In this document: positions 32,797-44,222 of the stretch, piece after piece
Layout of the letters: each line of letters begins with the position of its first letter
Numbering within the stretch: position 1 is the first letter of the stretch
NCBI GenBank assembly: GCA_020055645.1
Contig: CM034546.1
Span: 25,048,001-25,112,000 of the forward strand
DNA length: 64,000 nt
From: Tomocerus qinae
Lineage: Eukaryota; Arthropoda; Collembola; Entomobryomorpha; Tomoceridae
Direction: 5' to 3'
The notes under the pieces: model-generated
What the model saw: the letters and a program-made list of their open reading frames with translations, nothing else
Told to the model about the DNA's origin: nothing
Database searches by the model: none
Position numbers and translations under genes: made by a program

Positions 32797-32887
32797 TGTA
32801 ACATAGCTGGACGAGGGATTGTAATCACTTAACAGTAACAAGAAATCAGTACTGATGTGTGAAGGCAATCACCTAGCCGTGCTAGTT
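32797..32887 (+). other. Repeat-borne hairpin, copy 5
   Basis: Stem parts GATTG/CAATC, TCAC/GTGA and CAGTA/TACTG, loop AAGAAATCA, outer arms ACATAGCTGG and CCTAGCCGTGCTAG. Confidence 0.6.
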
Positions 32888-34520
32888 TTAGTTGAGTGGA
32901 AGTCCCTAATTCCAGGCAGTAACCGGCAAGTCGGACTTGACTTGACAATATTTAGTGCTGAAAATTAAAGAATTCACAGGTGAGTAGAAACAACAGTTAC
33001 TTAATAATTTTGTAGCACAATTTAATAGAGCCTTAAATAGGTAGCTCGTAGCTGGCTGTTGAAGGTAGAGGAGCTAGTTTTTTGAAATGTCGACTTTTGC
33101 TGTAAAATATCACGTCAATGCCAATGGAGTAAAGAATAGATGCTTCTTGGCCTCATCGACACTGACGGGATATTGTCTGAATGTATTACAGCTAAAATAA
33201 ATCCGTGTCTGCTCCTCTCAATATTCACCCCGACGATGTTCACGGAAGAATGAAGTGAAAAGGAGAGAAATGTAGAAATAGAAAGAAACGAGTTGAGTTT
33301 ACGTAGAAAATAGAAATGTAACGTCATGTAATGTAGTGCAGACTTGGCTGTTAGTTCTCTATGTAGACAGATGCTTTTATCATTGACTCGTCGGTCATAA
33401 TCTTTTCCTACAGCGCAGCGCCCCACCTTCAACTCCGTCGTGGTCCAAAATACTTCCTCCTACTTATGTCTCCTTATTTCTCCGGCACTCTTCTTCTTCA
33501 ATATAGTTACGCACAGTTTTCCGCTGCTTGTCTTCCAATTTATCTGCCACTGCTTTAGCTTCCATACAATTTGCTATGTTTCATCACTGGATATATCTAG
33601 GTCTGGGACTACAATGACTACATGCAATCTGAATGAAATTAGACCACCACTATTCCAAGTCAAAAAATGGGAGAAATTATGTAGCCTAAGTAACCAGACA
33701 GTTTAAAAGTGCACTCTAATAATATACATAATATATATATATAATAATAATATATCAACTAAATCATCTTTTCTCAGTTATTCTCTTTCCTATTCCAAAA
33801 CTACATGGATAAAAAATCTACAAAACACCATTCCATGATTAAATTAAAAGTAATCAAATTAGAAGAAATGTTTACAAAATACGTTAAGTAAAATTGATAC
33901 ACCAATAATTCTAATTCGCGCATAGCGAGAGAAAATTTTGTTTCCTTCTTCTACCTCAAAATTATTTTTGGCTCAAGAAATTATTTTGGTTGTATTTGAT
34001 TTTTGCTTAACCGAAAAAATAACCCTATAACTATCACTGGCTGTATATTCTCAATACAGTTTTAATATTAGAATTTTTATGATTATGGAATTTGAAAGAA
34101 TTGATTGCACAAAAAGAGCAATAGACTTTGGACACAGCCAAAAAACAGTTAAATACTCAATCTGATGCCCTACGAGTTCTCCAATTAATGATTTTAAGAA
34201 TGTAATGTACCCCAAACCATACCCCAAATTTTACTTCCATCACTTGGAAAATCTTGAGTACTAAATATGTGGACATTGAGTTCTATCGTAGCATAAAATG
34301 TACGCATTTCTGTCGTGGATAAAGAATATATTCTGCTGAAAATAGCATGACAGAAAGTTATTTCCGCAAGCATGGGTCTCTGTATTAACATTTTTATCGC
34401 TTTGAAAACAATGCGTTTATGGATTACAGGTGTCGAAAGAAAAATGAATTTGCTGGGTTTGTTAAGTGTATTCAGTGGGAATAAATACATTAATTATGCA
34501 GAGGTAGGGCTTATTTTATT

Positions 34521-35160
34521 TTTTTAGGAATAGCGTCAGATGGAAGAGTTAGGGTAGTTTTGAAATGGAAATAGATGTAATTTTTTTAATAAAGAATAAG
34601 TAAGAATTAAATAAGTAAGAAAAGGGGGCGTTTTTCTAGAAATTTCTCGGTGCGGACTACACCGTCGAGTTGTAAGTAGAGACAGAGTCAAAAGTTAAGT
34701 GATTGTAGAAAGGTAAGTTCAGCTAAGTTCACGGAAGAAATTAGATAATGATTAGCATAGGTAGATAAGTTAGGATAGAATAGGTAGTTAGTAATATTAG
34801 TAGTGGCAATGGTAGGACAATTTCTAGAAATATAAAGATAGTAGTGGCGACATGCAGATTTAGGCAGATTTAGTCAAATCTGACTGATAGGGCAGAGGGC
34901 ATTGGCCACTGAGAGTGCGAAGTTAGTTCGTATTCTATCACAGGTATGCATATTTTCTTGTCCCAACTGTACTGAGACTCAGATTTTACATGTTTTAATA
35001 TTTCATTAAAGACAAAATTAAAGCTTATGGGGCGAATGATTAAATTTACTTCCTTCCGACGCCCACTTTCTTTACTTTCTTGAAGCATTCGAAATTTCTC
35101 TAACACAATTGAGTATATCGAGTCGGCGGTTGGCCACCCCAAAACAAATGGGAAACTATA
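34521..35160. other. Non-unit spacer, no gene seen
   Basis: Sequence without the host-repeat blocks, rich in TAGGTAG/GTTAG-like short words on the plus strand between 34700 and 34860. Open frames are short and without features. Confidence 0.4.
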
Positions 35161-37650
35161 TATTTCATTCCGGTTTCAAGGCTAAACCCTTAAGCATGAT
35201 ATTAAGCATAAAGATATTGCAATTTTATTGCAACTGCAAGACTTGGTTGTAAGTTTATTACGTATATTATATAAATTCAACTTTTTTTCCGTTTTAATGT
35301 GTTTTTTATACTTATATCTACATGGCTTATTTCTTAAATCATAATTAAATTCCTCAATTAAAATGCCAAATATTGCTGGTTGAATCCTTGACTAACTCGC
35401 TGGAATACCAGTGCCAGTTCCATTGCCTCTTGAGAGTTTGTTTTATTTAACATAGCCTTCACACATAATAACACTGTATGACATTTAATGGACATCGATA
35501 ATAATGAATGTAGAAAATATTTGTTTGTTTTGCCGTTGTGTATGCAGAAACCTGAAAAGTGATAATTATTTCACTTAGATTCGTTTATTTGTGTAATTAA
35601 GAAATGTTTCGAATTTCATAGAAAATAATACTTGACGCAATAACAAAAACAACACCTGAAACAATTATACCTGAAAAACAGCGTAATATAATGATATTCT
35701 CTTACATACTTAGTTATTATATAAAAGCGCTTCCAAAGAAAGTCCGGGTAGTTTGGGACTTGTTATTGTAACTTGAGCTCGTCTAGACACCTGGTCAGCA
35801 TCATTTTTTGTATTCACTGTAGTGCTATTCACAAAAACAAACAAACAAATCCGAGAATGTATTTTTACAAAGACGACTGTCTAGTCAACTTTCAGATGTC
35901 TTTAGCCTCATTAATCGTCCCTTGATTGGAACAAACACAGATATTGGATGTCATATTGATGTACGTTGGCTTGTCGATCGTAACTTTTTTCTACAGCGCA
36001 GTGCCCCACCCTCAATACCTTGATAAAAAATATTTTCCTTACTCTTTTTCGGGCTTTCTTCTTCTCTATTAATGCTACTCTATTTAAAGAAAACTAGGTC
36101 CGCTTCCTGCAAATGAGATTCGTATTTTGTAATTGTGGTATTATGATTAATAAGAATTTGGTCTGAGTTATCTGTATTCCATAGATGTTGGAAATCTACT
36201 TCCTCTAACAAACTTATGGCTTGCGCGGCCCAATTTAATGTCTTCAGATTTTAGATTACGTAGGTGGTGATAGCATGTCTTAACTATAGAGATTCATTTT
36301 CTTTTTTAAGAACCCTTATTCAAAATTTTAAAAACATGCTTCACTACTTGTAATTTTATATGGGTAGTTCCGGTTTCCAGACGAGTGAAATTTTGATGAT
36401 GAAGATGATTTTTCAAATTCACTAGCTCAACTATTTGCAGCTAAAACAATTTAAAATTTGGTCATCGTACATATAACTTTATGCTTTCTCATTATATCAT
36501 AAAATCTCCCTTAGGTCATATATGCATATTACGCATTTTCACTACCAACCTGGAAATGCATTGCGCTTTTGATACCTTAAGGTGCGTGATAATTAAATTC
36601 TCCAATCAAAATTCCAAGTATTGAGACAATTCAGTAAACTGTAGATTGTAATATTTCTAAGAAAATATAACAATGTAGTCCATATATTAGTGGCTGATTC
36701 CTTGACTAACTCACTGGGATGCCACTGCCAGTTCCATTGCCTCTTGAGACTTTGTTTTATTTAACATAGCCATAGCCATCACACATTACACGGTATGACA
36801 TTTAATGCACATCGATAATAATGAATTGTAGGAAATATTTGTTTGTTTTTCTGTTGTGTATGCAGAAACTTGAGCATATTGATAATTGCAGTCATGTTGA
36901 AGGAGTGATAATTATTTCATTTATATTCGTTTATTTGTGTAATTAAGAAAGGTTTCGAATTTCATAGAAAATAATACTTGACTCAATAACAACAACAACA
37001 CCTGAAACAATTATACCTGAAAAACAGTGCAATATAATGATATTCTCTTACATATTTAGTTATTACACAAAAGCACTTCCAAAGAAAGTCCATCGGGTAG
37101 TTTGGCATTTGTTATTGTAACTTGAGCTCGTCTAGACACCTAGTCATCATCATTTTTTGTATTCACTGTAGTGCTAGTTACAAAAACAAACAAACAAATC
37201 CGAGAATGTATTTTTACAAAGACGACTGTCTAGTCAACTTTCAGATGTCTTTAGCCTCATTAATCGTCCCTAGATTGGAACAAACACAGATATTGGATGT
37301 CATATTGATATTGATGTACGTATCCGATTTCAATAAATATGTATTCAGTAAACGATGATGATTGACTAGCTAGATGTTTTCAAGCACAGCTATTTATGAT
37401 TTGATCCTTAGCATTTATTCGAATGATGGTAACCAATGTCTAAGAATGTCAAACATGCACGAATTCGATTCGAGGCAGAATATTTTTCCAACAATATTGT
37501 TCTAATAAAGGAACTAGTGAATCATAATATTAATAAAATATGATCAACTAAACTTTCTTTTGTGTTACTCGAACGAAGCCAATAATAATCGAAATAGTTT
37601 AATTAATAAATAATTTTTTTATTCATGCTTAACAGAACATCTTTATTTAG
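35161..37650 (+). repeat. Host long repeat, copy 5, with internal duplication
   Basis: About 35380-35965 and 36690-37325 are two near-identical versions of the same stretch, for example CAGTGCCAGTTCCATTGCC-type text and GACGACTGTCTAGTCAAC at both. They are separated by about 600 bp that does not match the unit (36060-36590). No gene seen. Confidence 0.75.
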
Positions 37651-38654
37651 ATACCGGGCGAAATTAGTTTTATTAACATTAATAAAACTAAGACACAACA
37701 CTAAAACACATTAGATTTTATGTATAGCTGGTCCAGATACAGTAAATTAGCCAACTAACCATTGTTGACCATAGGAACCATCAAAATAAATTTATTTTTC
37801 TTCTTAATGGTCTTTGCCTATCTTTATATTAATGATTCAACGTAATTACAATTCAATTTATATAACCTACTTTGCTTTGATTCAAATGGCGCATATAGTA
37901 ATACATGAAGTTAAACTTTTACTATAATGGTATATATATAATACGCTACATTAATAATTTTATTTGCTAGGTACATAATATTTTTCAATGTATCGCAATT
38001 CTAGGGAAAAGGGTACAAAGGCCTTAACTTGGATTTGGTTGAGCTATTCGTTGGAAAATTATGTAGGTTGGTGTAAAACATCATGAAGGATGAAATTGGT
38101 CGAGTTGTAACGTAGCTAGACTAGTTATTGGAATCACACAACAGTAACAAGAAATCAGTAATGATGTGTGAAGGCAATAACCTAGCCGAGCTAGTTCTAT
38201 TTTAGCTGAGTTGGAGTACTTAATTCCAGGCTGTAAACGGCGAGACGAACTTGACAATAATTAAAGTTGAAAATGTAAGAATTCTTAATTGAGTAGAAAC
38301 AACAGAGTTACTTTAATTTTCCCGATTATTTCAAAGTAAATTTTAACAGAACCTTAGATAGATAGATCGTAGCTGGCTGTTGAAGATAGAGGAGCTAGTT
38401 TTTTGAAATGTCGACTTTTGCTGTAAAATATCACGCCACTGCCAATGGAGCAAAGAATAGATGCTTCTTAGCCTCACCGACACTGACGGGATATTATCTG
38501 AATGTACTACAGCTGAAATGAATCCATGTCTGCTGCTTTTAATCTTCACCCCGAAGATGTTAACGCAAGAATGAAGTGAAAAAGAGAGATATGTAACAAT
38601 AGAAAGAAATGAGTTAAGTTTATGTAGAAAATAGAAATGTAATGTCATGTAATG
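37651..38654 (+). repeat. Host long repeat, copy 6, left part
   Basis: Begins at TTTAGATACCGGGCG and runs through the hairpin at 38107-38196 to GTAATGTCATGTAATG, where the LTR retrotransposon inserted. AATG (38651-38654) is the left target copy. Confidence 0.8.
38107..38196 (+). other. Repeat-borne hairpin, copy 6
   Basis: Good pairing: TTATTG/CAATAA and TCACACA/TGTGTGA around the loop AAGAAATCA, outer arms CGTAGCTAGACTAG and CCTAGCCGAGCTAG. Confidence 0.65.
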
Positions 38655-39180
38655 TATCACAGGAGTGATATGTATCATACGTATATTAAAGGAGAATAGT
38701 ATGAATCAATGCCAATATTAAATTAGTTTGATAAATGAAACTCTGTTTTGCTATTATATTAAAATGGATTCGGAGTGTGGTTCCTCGCCTTACTATATTC
38801 GATGTGATGTCTCGTGCCAGGTATTCAATGCTGCATACGTTTTCCAATTGTTGTGTTGTTACGAAATATTTATTGTATTCACCAAATTGATACAATACTA
38901 ATCAAAACTCGTATTATGAATGTATTATGAAGAATCAGTACTCAAAGAAAATTAAGTTATCGAAAGGTAAATTGTGAATGTCCATGAGAGTCCAGTAGAG
39001 GAGATTTGGAGCTAGTGTCCGTTGAGCCGATCAAATGCGCACTGCTGTGTCTCGTAGTTCTGTCTTGCCTTTTTCCCTTCCTCCGCATAGAGTTGCTATT
39101 CGAATTCGGTGGGGCTTGCTTCGCTTGGGTAAGCTTTCTGGCAGTACATGTTTTAGTCGAGCGAGCCTGAGTGTGTAATA
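38655..39180 (-). repeat. 3' LTR of the gypsy element
   Basis: 526 bp, equal in length and, as far as I can see, in sequence to 46810-47335. On the minus strand it begins TATTACACACTCAGG and ends CCTGTGATA. The third ORF runs into it and stops at 38957. Confidence 0.93.
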
Positions 39181-40530
39181 TGCTTCTCCCCCGAGCGAGG
39201 TAATCTGAGGATTGCCGAAGCGGAAGAGTTGGTTGGGGTTTTCTTTTATTCTTCTTGTGCCGGATTTTTTTCATTTTAATGTATTTTAATTTTCTCTGGT
39301 GTAAGTTGGGATTGCGTTGTTTCCATTGCTGGTAGAATTGGTTCTTCTTGTAGAAACATTGCGACTTGTGGTGAGAGTCCTTGTAACAGTAGGTGCAATA
39401 GAGACCAGAAGAAGAATGAGCTGTAGGATTCAAATCAGGATCGAGTGGAGCTGTGATTTCGAGAATGTCTGGATCGAATTGGGTAGAAATGGGAGGAGTT
39501 GGCGAATCAATGTTGATGGTAACATTAATAGATGGATGAATGATTTTCAGTAGGTTTGCGACCCCATCTCTTCGGATGTACTGTGGAATGCCATTTAGAA
39601 GATCCCTTAATGTTTCAGGAGTAGCAGGCAGGTGAGTGACAATGAGTAGCATCTGTGTAGATGAAAGAATGTGGTTAGGATTATCATCATAGAGTCGGGC
39701 TTTATTGTCACGCCAGTCGAATAGTTTTTTGAGTAAAGTTTTTGTCAGATTAGTTAATTTTTTGTAATGATGTTTGAAAGTCTTTTCGAATGATATATAG
39801 GATTGTAATTTGGGAACTTTGATTACTATAGGTTTGATTTTGTCAACAGCTACTTGGAGATAGTACAAGGCGTCAGATTCTGAATTGTATTTAGCCAATG
39901 CTATTAATTCGACGATTTGATGTTGGAATATACGAATTAAGTCATGGGAATCGTATCTAGCATAAGTTTCTAGTGCATTATTGAGATGACGAGTTTTTGG
40001 CAGCCTAAATGTCCAGTCAGCATGAGCAGCGTTGTTATCTTTGTCAGATGCATTCAAGTAAAGGTTTGACAAAAAGGATAATTTTACAGGTTTCCCATTA
40101 TTATGATCAGGATTTAGGATAGAATTTATGGTTTGTAGGCAGACAATTCCTTTGTAGAGATAGTAATAAGAGCAATGTGGTCATAGTACGATTTGTAGTT
40201 ATGAAATTCCAGATCTAAGGAGATTATAGATTGAGTCATAAGATGGTCTAGCATAGAGGTTGCTGTTGGTAGGTCGGTAACGTAAATTAAGTCAATGTTG
40301 TCGTTTCTGCAAGTCTCAGGGACAGTAGGGGTGGCCAAATGTCGCGGCACACTCCAAGTCTCTACGGCTGCGGTGTTCGGGAGAACAGTATAGGGAAACT
40401 TTGGCCAGAAGTTCCTTTGCTGTGCTGCTTTCAAGACAAGCGGATAGTCGTCTTGGGGACGCTGTTTTTGTATCCCATAAGACTTAGCAATTTCTTCCCT
40501 CTGTTTCTGAGTCATTTTCGATTTAGACAT
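38957..40530 (-). pseudogene. Rrp6/EXOSC10-like exonuclease + HRDC + zinc knuckle ORF in the retrotransposon
   Basis: Two minus-strand frames. The first (40530-40126, 134 codons) leads into a DEDD exonuclease: LIYVTDLPTATSMLDHL, then motif I ISLDLEFHNYKSY and LITIST. The second, open from about 40175 to 38957, continues with NAAHADWTFRLP and motif III TYARYDSHDL, an HRDC-like segment (LFDWRDNKARLYDDN, then LPATPETLRDLL), a CCHC knuckle (CTYCYKDSHHKSQC) and a basic tail. This order (exonuclease, HRDC) is that of Rrp6/EXOSC10 of the nuclear exosome. Motif II, normally between these parts, is missing: only about 50-60 codons remain where about 120 are expected. Frames differ by one base near 40150. 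It occupies the env position. Coding across the join by frameshift or splicing is possible but unproven. Confidence 0.75.
39183..39192 (-). promoter_or_regulatory. Polypurine tract
   Basis: On the minus strand GGGGGAGAAG lies two bases before the 3' LTR, the expected place for the plus-strand primer of reverse transcription. Confidence 0.75.
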
Positions 40531-40658
40531 AGTACTGCATAACAGAAAATACAGATTAGTGTATAGCCAATTACCATAATAATAATATACTATTTACAAT
40601 GTTAGTAGTAGAGTTTAGTTATGTATTATATATACAAAAATAGGGATGGGAAAGAGAT

Positions 40659-43600
40659 TTATGAGCGTTTCCCGTGATGAAGTGCTCTATAATCAGGACG
40701 AAGGATATTTCTTTTTGGACGGTTAGGACAGTTATCAGGTACTTTTTTCGCGTATTCTTTTGCATAAAAAATAGGAGATGGTTGAGGTAACAAATATTCG
40801 ATATTTTTAGATGTTTGTACAAATGGTTTTAAATCGTTAACATGATAATGACCAGATGTTTTAGGATGAGGAATACGTAAAACTTCGAAAGTTACAGGTG
40901 TTATTTGTTTAACTATACGATACGGTCCTAGCCATTTTTTTACGAATTTTTTCATGATTCCTTCAGATTTATTAGACAATTCAAAATTTCTAATTAGTAC
41001 TCTATCGCCTATATTATAACTTACATTTCTATGTTTAACATCATAATTTTTCTTAGAAGCTAAATGAGCAGAAATTATATTATTACGTACATAATCTATT
41101 AATTCAACAAGCTTAACAGGTAAATTATTAGGTACATCAGCAGTGTTAGTTTGAAGGTTTCTATCGATTGGAAGGGGAATTTCACGACCTAAATTAAGTA
41201 AAGCCGGAGTGACACCCGTTCCTTCATTAATTGTGGTCCGCAGAGCCAAACTAAATTTTTGTAAATGTTTATCCCATGTTTGATGGTTATTTTCGACATA
41301 AGTAGCAATTAATCTTTTGATTTCTTGGTTCGTTCTTTCAACCCTATTAGACTGAGGGTGATACAAACTAACCAATTTTTGTGTAACTCGCCATTCACGG
41401 CATAATTGTCTTAAAATTCTGGAGACGAATTGAGAACCATTATCAGAAAGTATCGTTTTGACAGTACCAAAACGACAAAAAATATTATCTTCAATTATAT
41501 CAGCTATAGTACGAGCTTTGGCATTTCGCAAGGGAAATATTTCAACCCATTTAGAGAGTAGGTCTACTATTACAAGAATGAACGTATAACGTTTTCCTTG
41601 TGTGGGTAGTAAAGGACCCATTAGATCAACAGAAATAGTTTCAAAAACTTTGCTAGGAGGCTGTGATGAGCCTAACAAACCTGCTTTGGTTAATTTAACA
41701 GATTTATACTCTTGGCATTTAATACATGACTGTACGTAGGTACGAATATCAGAATTCATTCCCTGCCAATAAAATCTACGTTTAACTGCTTTGAGAGTTT
41801 TATTAACACCCCAATGTCCTGCTTCCGGAACATCGTGTAAAATACTAAGAACAATGGAAATTAATGATTTAGGCAAGACTATAACCATTTCATCCTGAAT
41901 AACGCTATCTTGGGAGGTCAGAATTTCATTCCTATCCCTATTTGAGCGAGTGGCATTCGGCCAGCTGCTGGAGCCTACGAGGGAAGTATCCGCTGCAGGA
42001 CTTTTATTTTGTGCGAGTGATAATTTATCAGCTGCACTATCAGTGAGAGACGCATCCGCTACTGAATTTTCGTCAAGAACCAACTTTTGCGGTTCCCGAC
42101 TATTCTTCACTACCTTATACAATACACCATTTTTTATAACATACGACCTGTCGTGAGAGACAATAACACCTTCCTTATCAACATCTTTAATTTTAGCATA
42201 ATCTGTGATACTTAAAATTAATTGTAAAATATATCTATCATTTCTTTGCTCAGTTTTAATTTTGTCTAAAGTAGGACCATAATAGGCTAGCATACATGCA
42301 AACATTTCTGGTCTACTAGGTTTTAAATAATCTGTATCATCATTGTCAACTTCTGGAGGAGAACGAGAAAGAATATCAGCTGGTATATTATTAGAGCCTT
42401 TAATAAATGAAATGTCAATATCCATGTCAGATAATTCATACCGCCATCTAGCTAACTTTGGATGCTTTGTAGCCATTTTATCCAAGTATACTAACGAACG
42501 GTTGTCTGTCTGAACATGCACTTTTTCACCCCAAATAAATTGTTTAAACTTGTTTAAAGCCCATCGAATTGCTAAGCATTCTTTTTCATACACATTGAGC
42601 TTTTGTTCGCCAGGTTTCAGCATTTTACTAATAAAATAAATAGGTCTTTCAACATTATCTATTATTTGCAATAAAACAGCACCTAAGCCTTTGTCGCTAG
42701 CATCAGTGCGAACATAAATGGGATAAGAATAATCTAAACCGTGTAAGACAACATCTTCCTGAATAGCAGACTTTAAATCATTAAAAGCTTTTTCTTGATC
42801 TTTCGACCAGTGCCATGGAGTATCTTTCCTAAGTAATTTATACAAAGGAGCAGCTTTATCAGCAAAATTAGGAATGAAGGTTGAGTAGTACATACAAAAT
42901 CCATGAAATCGTTGTATGTCCTTAATACATTTAGGTTTAGGAAAATTAACTATAGCATCCATTTTAGATTGTAACTTATGAATACCATTCTGAGTGATAC
43001 GAACACCTAAATAGTCAATTTCTCTTACGAAAAACTGACATTTCTCAACCATAATGTAAAGATTAGCCGCTTGAAGCCTCTCTAAAACATTTGTAACATG
43101 AATAATGTGTTCATCGTAAGATTTTGAAAAGAGAAGGATATCGTCAATATAAATGCATACAAATTGATTGATATAACCGTCTAGGACTCTATTCATAAGG
43201 GTTGCTAAACTTTGTGGAGCCCCTTTGAGGCCAAAAGGCATGACGAGCCATTCGAATAAGCCAAATTCTGTAATAAAAGCAGTCTTTGGTATGCTTGAAG
43301 GATGTAAGAGGACTTGCCAAAAAGCATTTTTTAAATCAATGATTGTAAACCAACCACCTGTGGGAAGAATTCTGAGAATTTTTAAACAATCGTGCATAGG
43401 AGTAGCTTTATCTGCAGTGATAGAGTTTAATTTAATATAATCTATGACAAGTCTGTAATCACCAGTTTTCTTTTTAATTAAGAAGCATGGGAATGCCCAT
43501 GGACTAACAGAAGGTCGGATTAATTTAAGTTTTAGAAGTCTGTCTAGTTCTTTTTGAAGAATTTCCCTGTGTGCTCGTGTTAAAATATAAGGTTTTAAAC

Positions 43601-44222
43601 GAATAGGTGTGTCAGGGGCATCAATATAGTGATAGGCCCAGTCTGTCACGCTAGCTTCCTGTTTGTCACGAAAAACAGTAGGAAATTTTTTAATAATTTC
43701 AGCAATAGTTTTAGCTTTATCGGAAATTTCATCAATAGTAGGCATAATTAATTGTAAAAGAAACGATAAATTATTTGCAGTTAAAGAAAACTTTTCATTA
43801 GGATTACTATTGAACCAAAACTGATTATTTTGTAAATCTGGAATAAATCCATTTGGTTTTATGATATCTGCGCCAATAAGACAATCAACAGGTAGAGATT
43901 TCATAACATAGAAATTATGTATTAAAGTACGGTTGCCTAATTTTAGAGGAATAGTAACACTACCGATAGGATAGATTTTCTGATTATTAGCAACAGTCAA
44001 TTCGCAAGGTTGATACAGTAAATTTTGTTTAAAATGTTTAGCTAATTCTACAGAAACTACAGAATCAGTGGCAGCTGTATCGGGTACTGCCTCAAAACGT
44101 ATATCATTAATATAAGTAGTTACGATAGGAAGATTGGATTTAACATTGCTATTGAGAGTTGGCATTAAGAGGGTTAATAGCGTTTCGCCTCTCTGCCTTG
44201 ATTGTTTAAAGAATGAGAACAA
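40659..44222 (-). CDS. pol: Pol polyprotein (protease, RT, RNase H, integrase)
   Basis: An open frame of 1,187 codons. The protease active site reads VPDTAATDSV, with DTA instead of DTG/DSG. RT shows the YIDDILLFS catalytic motif and KKKTGDYRLVIDY. RNase H has RTDASDKGLGAVL and KECLAIRWALNKF. Integrase has the zinc motif (HDVPEAGHWGV, then CIKCQ), DDE motifs VDLMGPLLP, LSDNGSQFVS and HPQSNRVERTNQE, and a GPYRIV (GPY/F) module near its end. Domain order defines Ty3/gypsy. It has no need of its own start: it overlaps gag by 49 nt and is reached by a -1 shift at 44204-44210. Full length, so probably functional except for the unusual protease motif. Confidence 0.95.
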   Translation of the reverse strand: MFSFFKQSRQRGETLLTLLMPTLNSNVKSNLPIVTTYINDIRFEAVPDTAATDSVVSVELAKHFKQNLLYQPCELTVANNQKIYPIGSVTIPLKLGNRTLIHNFYVMKSLPVDCLIGADIIKPNGFIPDLQNNQFWFNSNPNEKFSLTANNLSFLLQLIMPTIDEISDKAKTIAEIIKKFPTVFRDKQEASVTDWAYHYIDAPDTPIRLKPYILTRAHREILQKELDRLLKLKLIRPSVSPWAFPCFLIKKKTGDYRLVIDYIKLNSITADKATPMHDCLKILRILPTGGWFTIIDLKNAFWQVLLHPSSIPKTAFITEFGLFEWLVMPFGLKGAPQSLATLMNRVLDGYINQFVCIYIDDILLFSKSYDEHIIHVTNVLERLQAANLYIMVEKCQFFVREIDYLGVRITQNGIHKLQSKMDAIVNFPKPKCIKDIQRFHGFCMYYSTFIPNFADKAAPLYKLLRKDTPWHWSKDQEKAFNDLKSAIQEDVVLHGLDYSYPIYVRTDASDKGLGAVLLQIIDNVERPIYFISKMLKPGEQKLNVYEKECLAIRWALNKFKQFIWGEKVHVQTDNRSLVYLDKMATKHPKLARWRYELSDMDIDISFIKGSNNIPADILSRSPPEVDNDDTDYLKPSRPEMFACMLAYYGPTLDKIKTEQRNDRYILQLILSITDYAKIKDVDKEGVIVSHDRSYVIKNGVLYKVVKNSREPQKLVLDENSVADASLTDSAADKLSLAQNKSPAADTSLVGSSSWPNATRSNRDRNEILTSQDSVIQDEMVIVLPKSLISIVLSILHDVPEAGHWGVNKTLKAVKRRFYWQGMNSDIRTYVQSCIKCQEYKSVKLTKAGLLGSSQPPSKVFETISVDLMGPLLPTQGKRYTFILVIVDLLSKWVEIFPLRNAKARTIADIIEDNIFCRFGTVKTILSDNGSQFVSRILRQLCREWRVTQKLVSLYHPQSNRVERTNQEIKRLIATYVENNHQTWDKHLQKFSLALRTTINEGTGVTPALLNLGREIPLPIDRNLQTNTADVPNNLPVKLVELIDYVRNNIISAHLASKKNYDVKHRNVSYNIGDRVLIRNFELSNKSEGIMKKFVKKWLGPYRIVKQITPVTFEVLRIPHPKTSGHYHVNDLKPFVQTSKNIEYLLPQPSPIFYAKEYAKKVPDNCPNRPKRNILRPDYRALHHGKRS

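Larger units (their letters stand above)
32131..34520 (+). repeat. Host long repeat, copy 4
   Basis: Contains two hairpins (32526-32607 and 32797-32887) because the repeat head is partly doubled here, then the ATATCACGTCAATGCC block near 33110 and the GCACAAAAAGAGCAATAGAC block near 34107. No gene seen. Confidence 0.75.
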
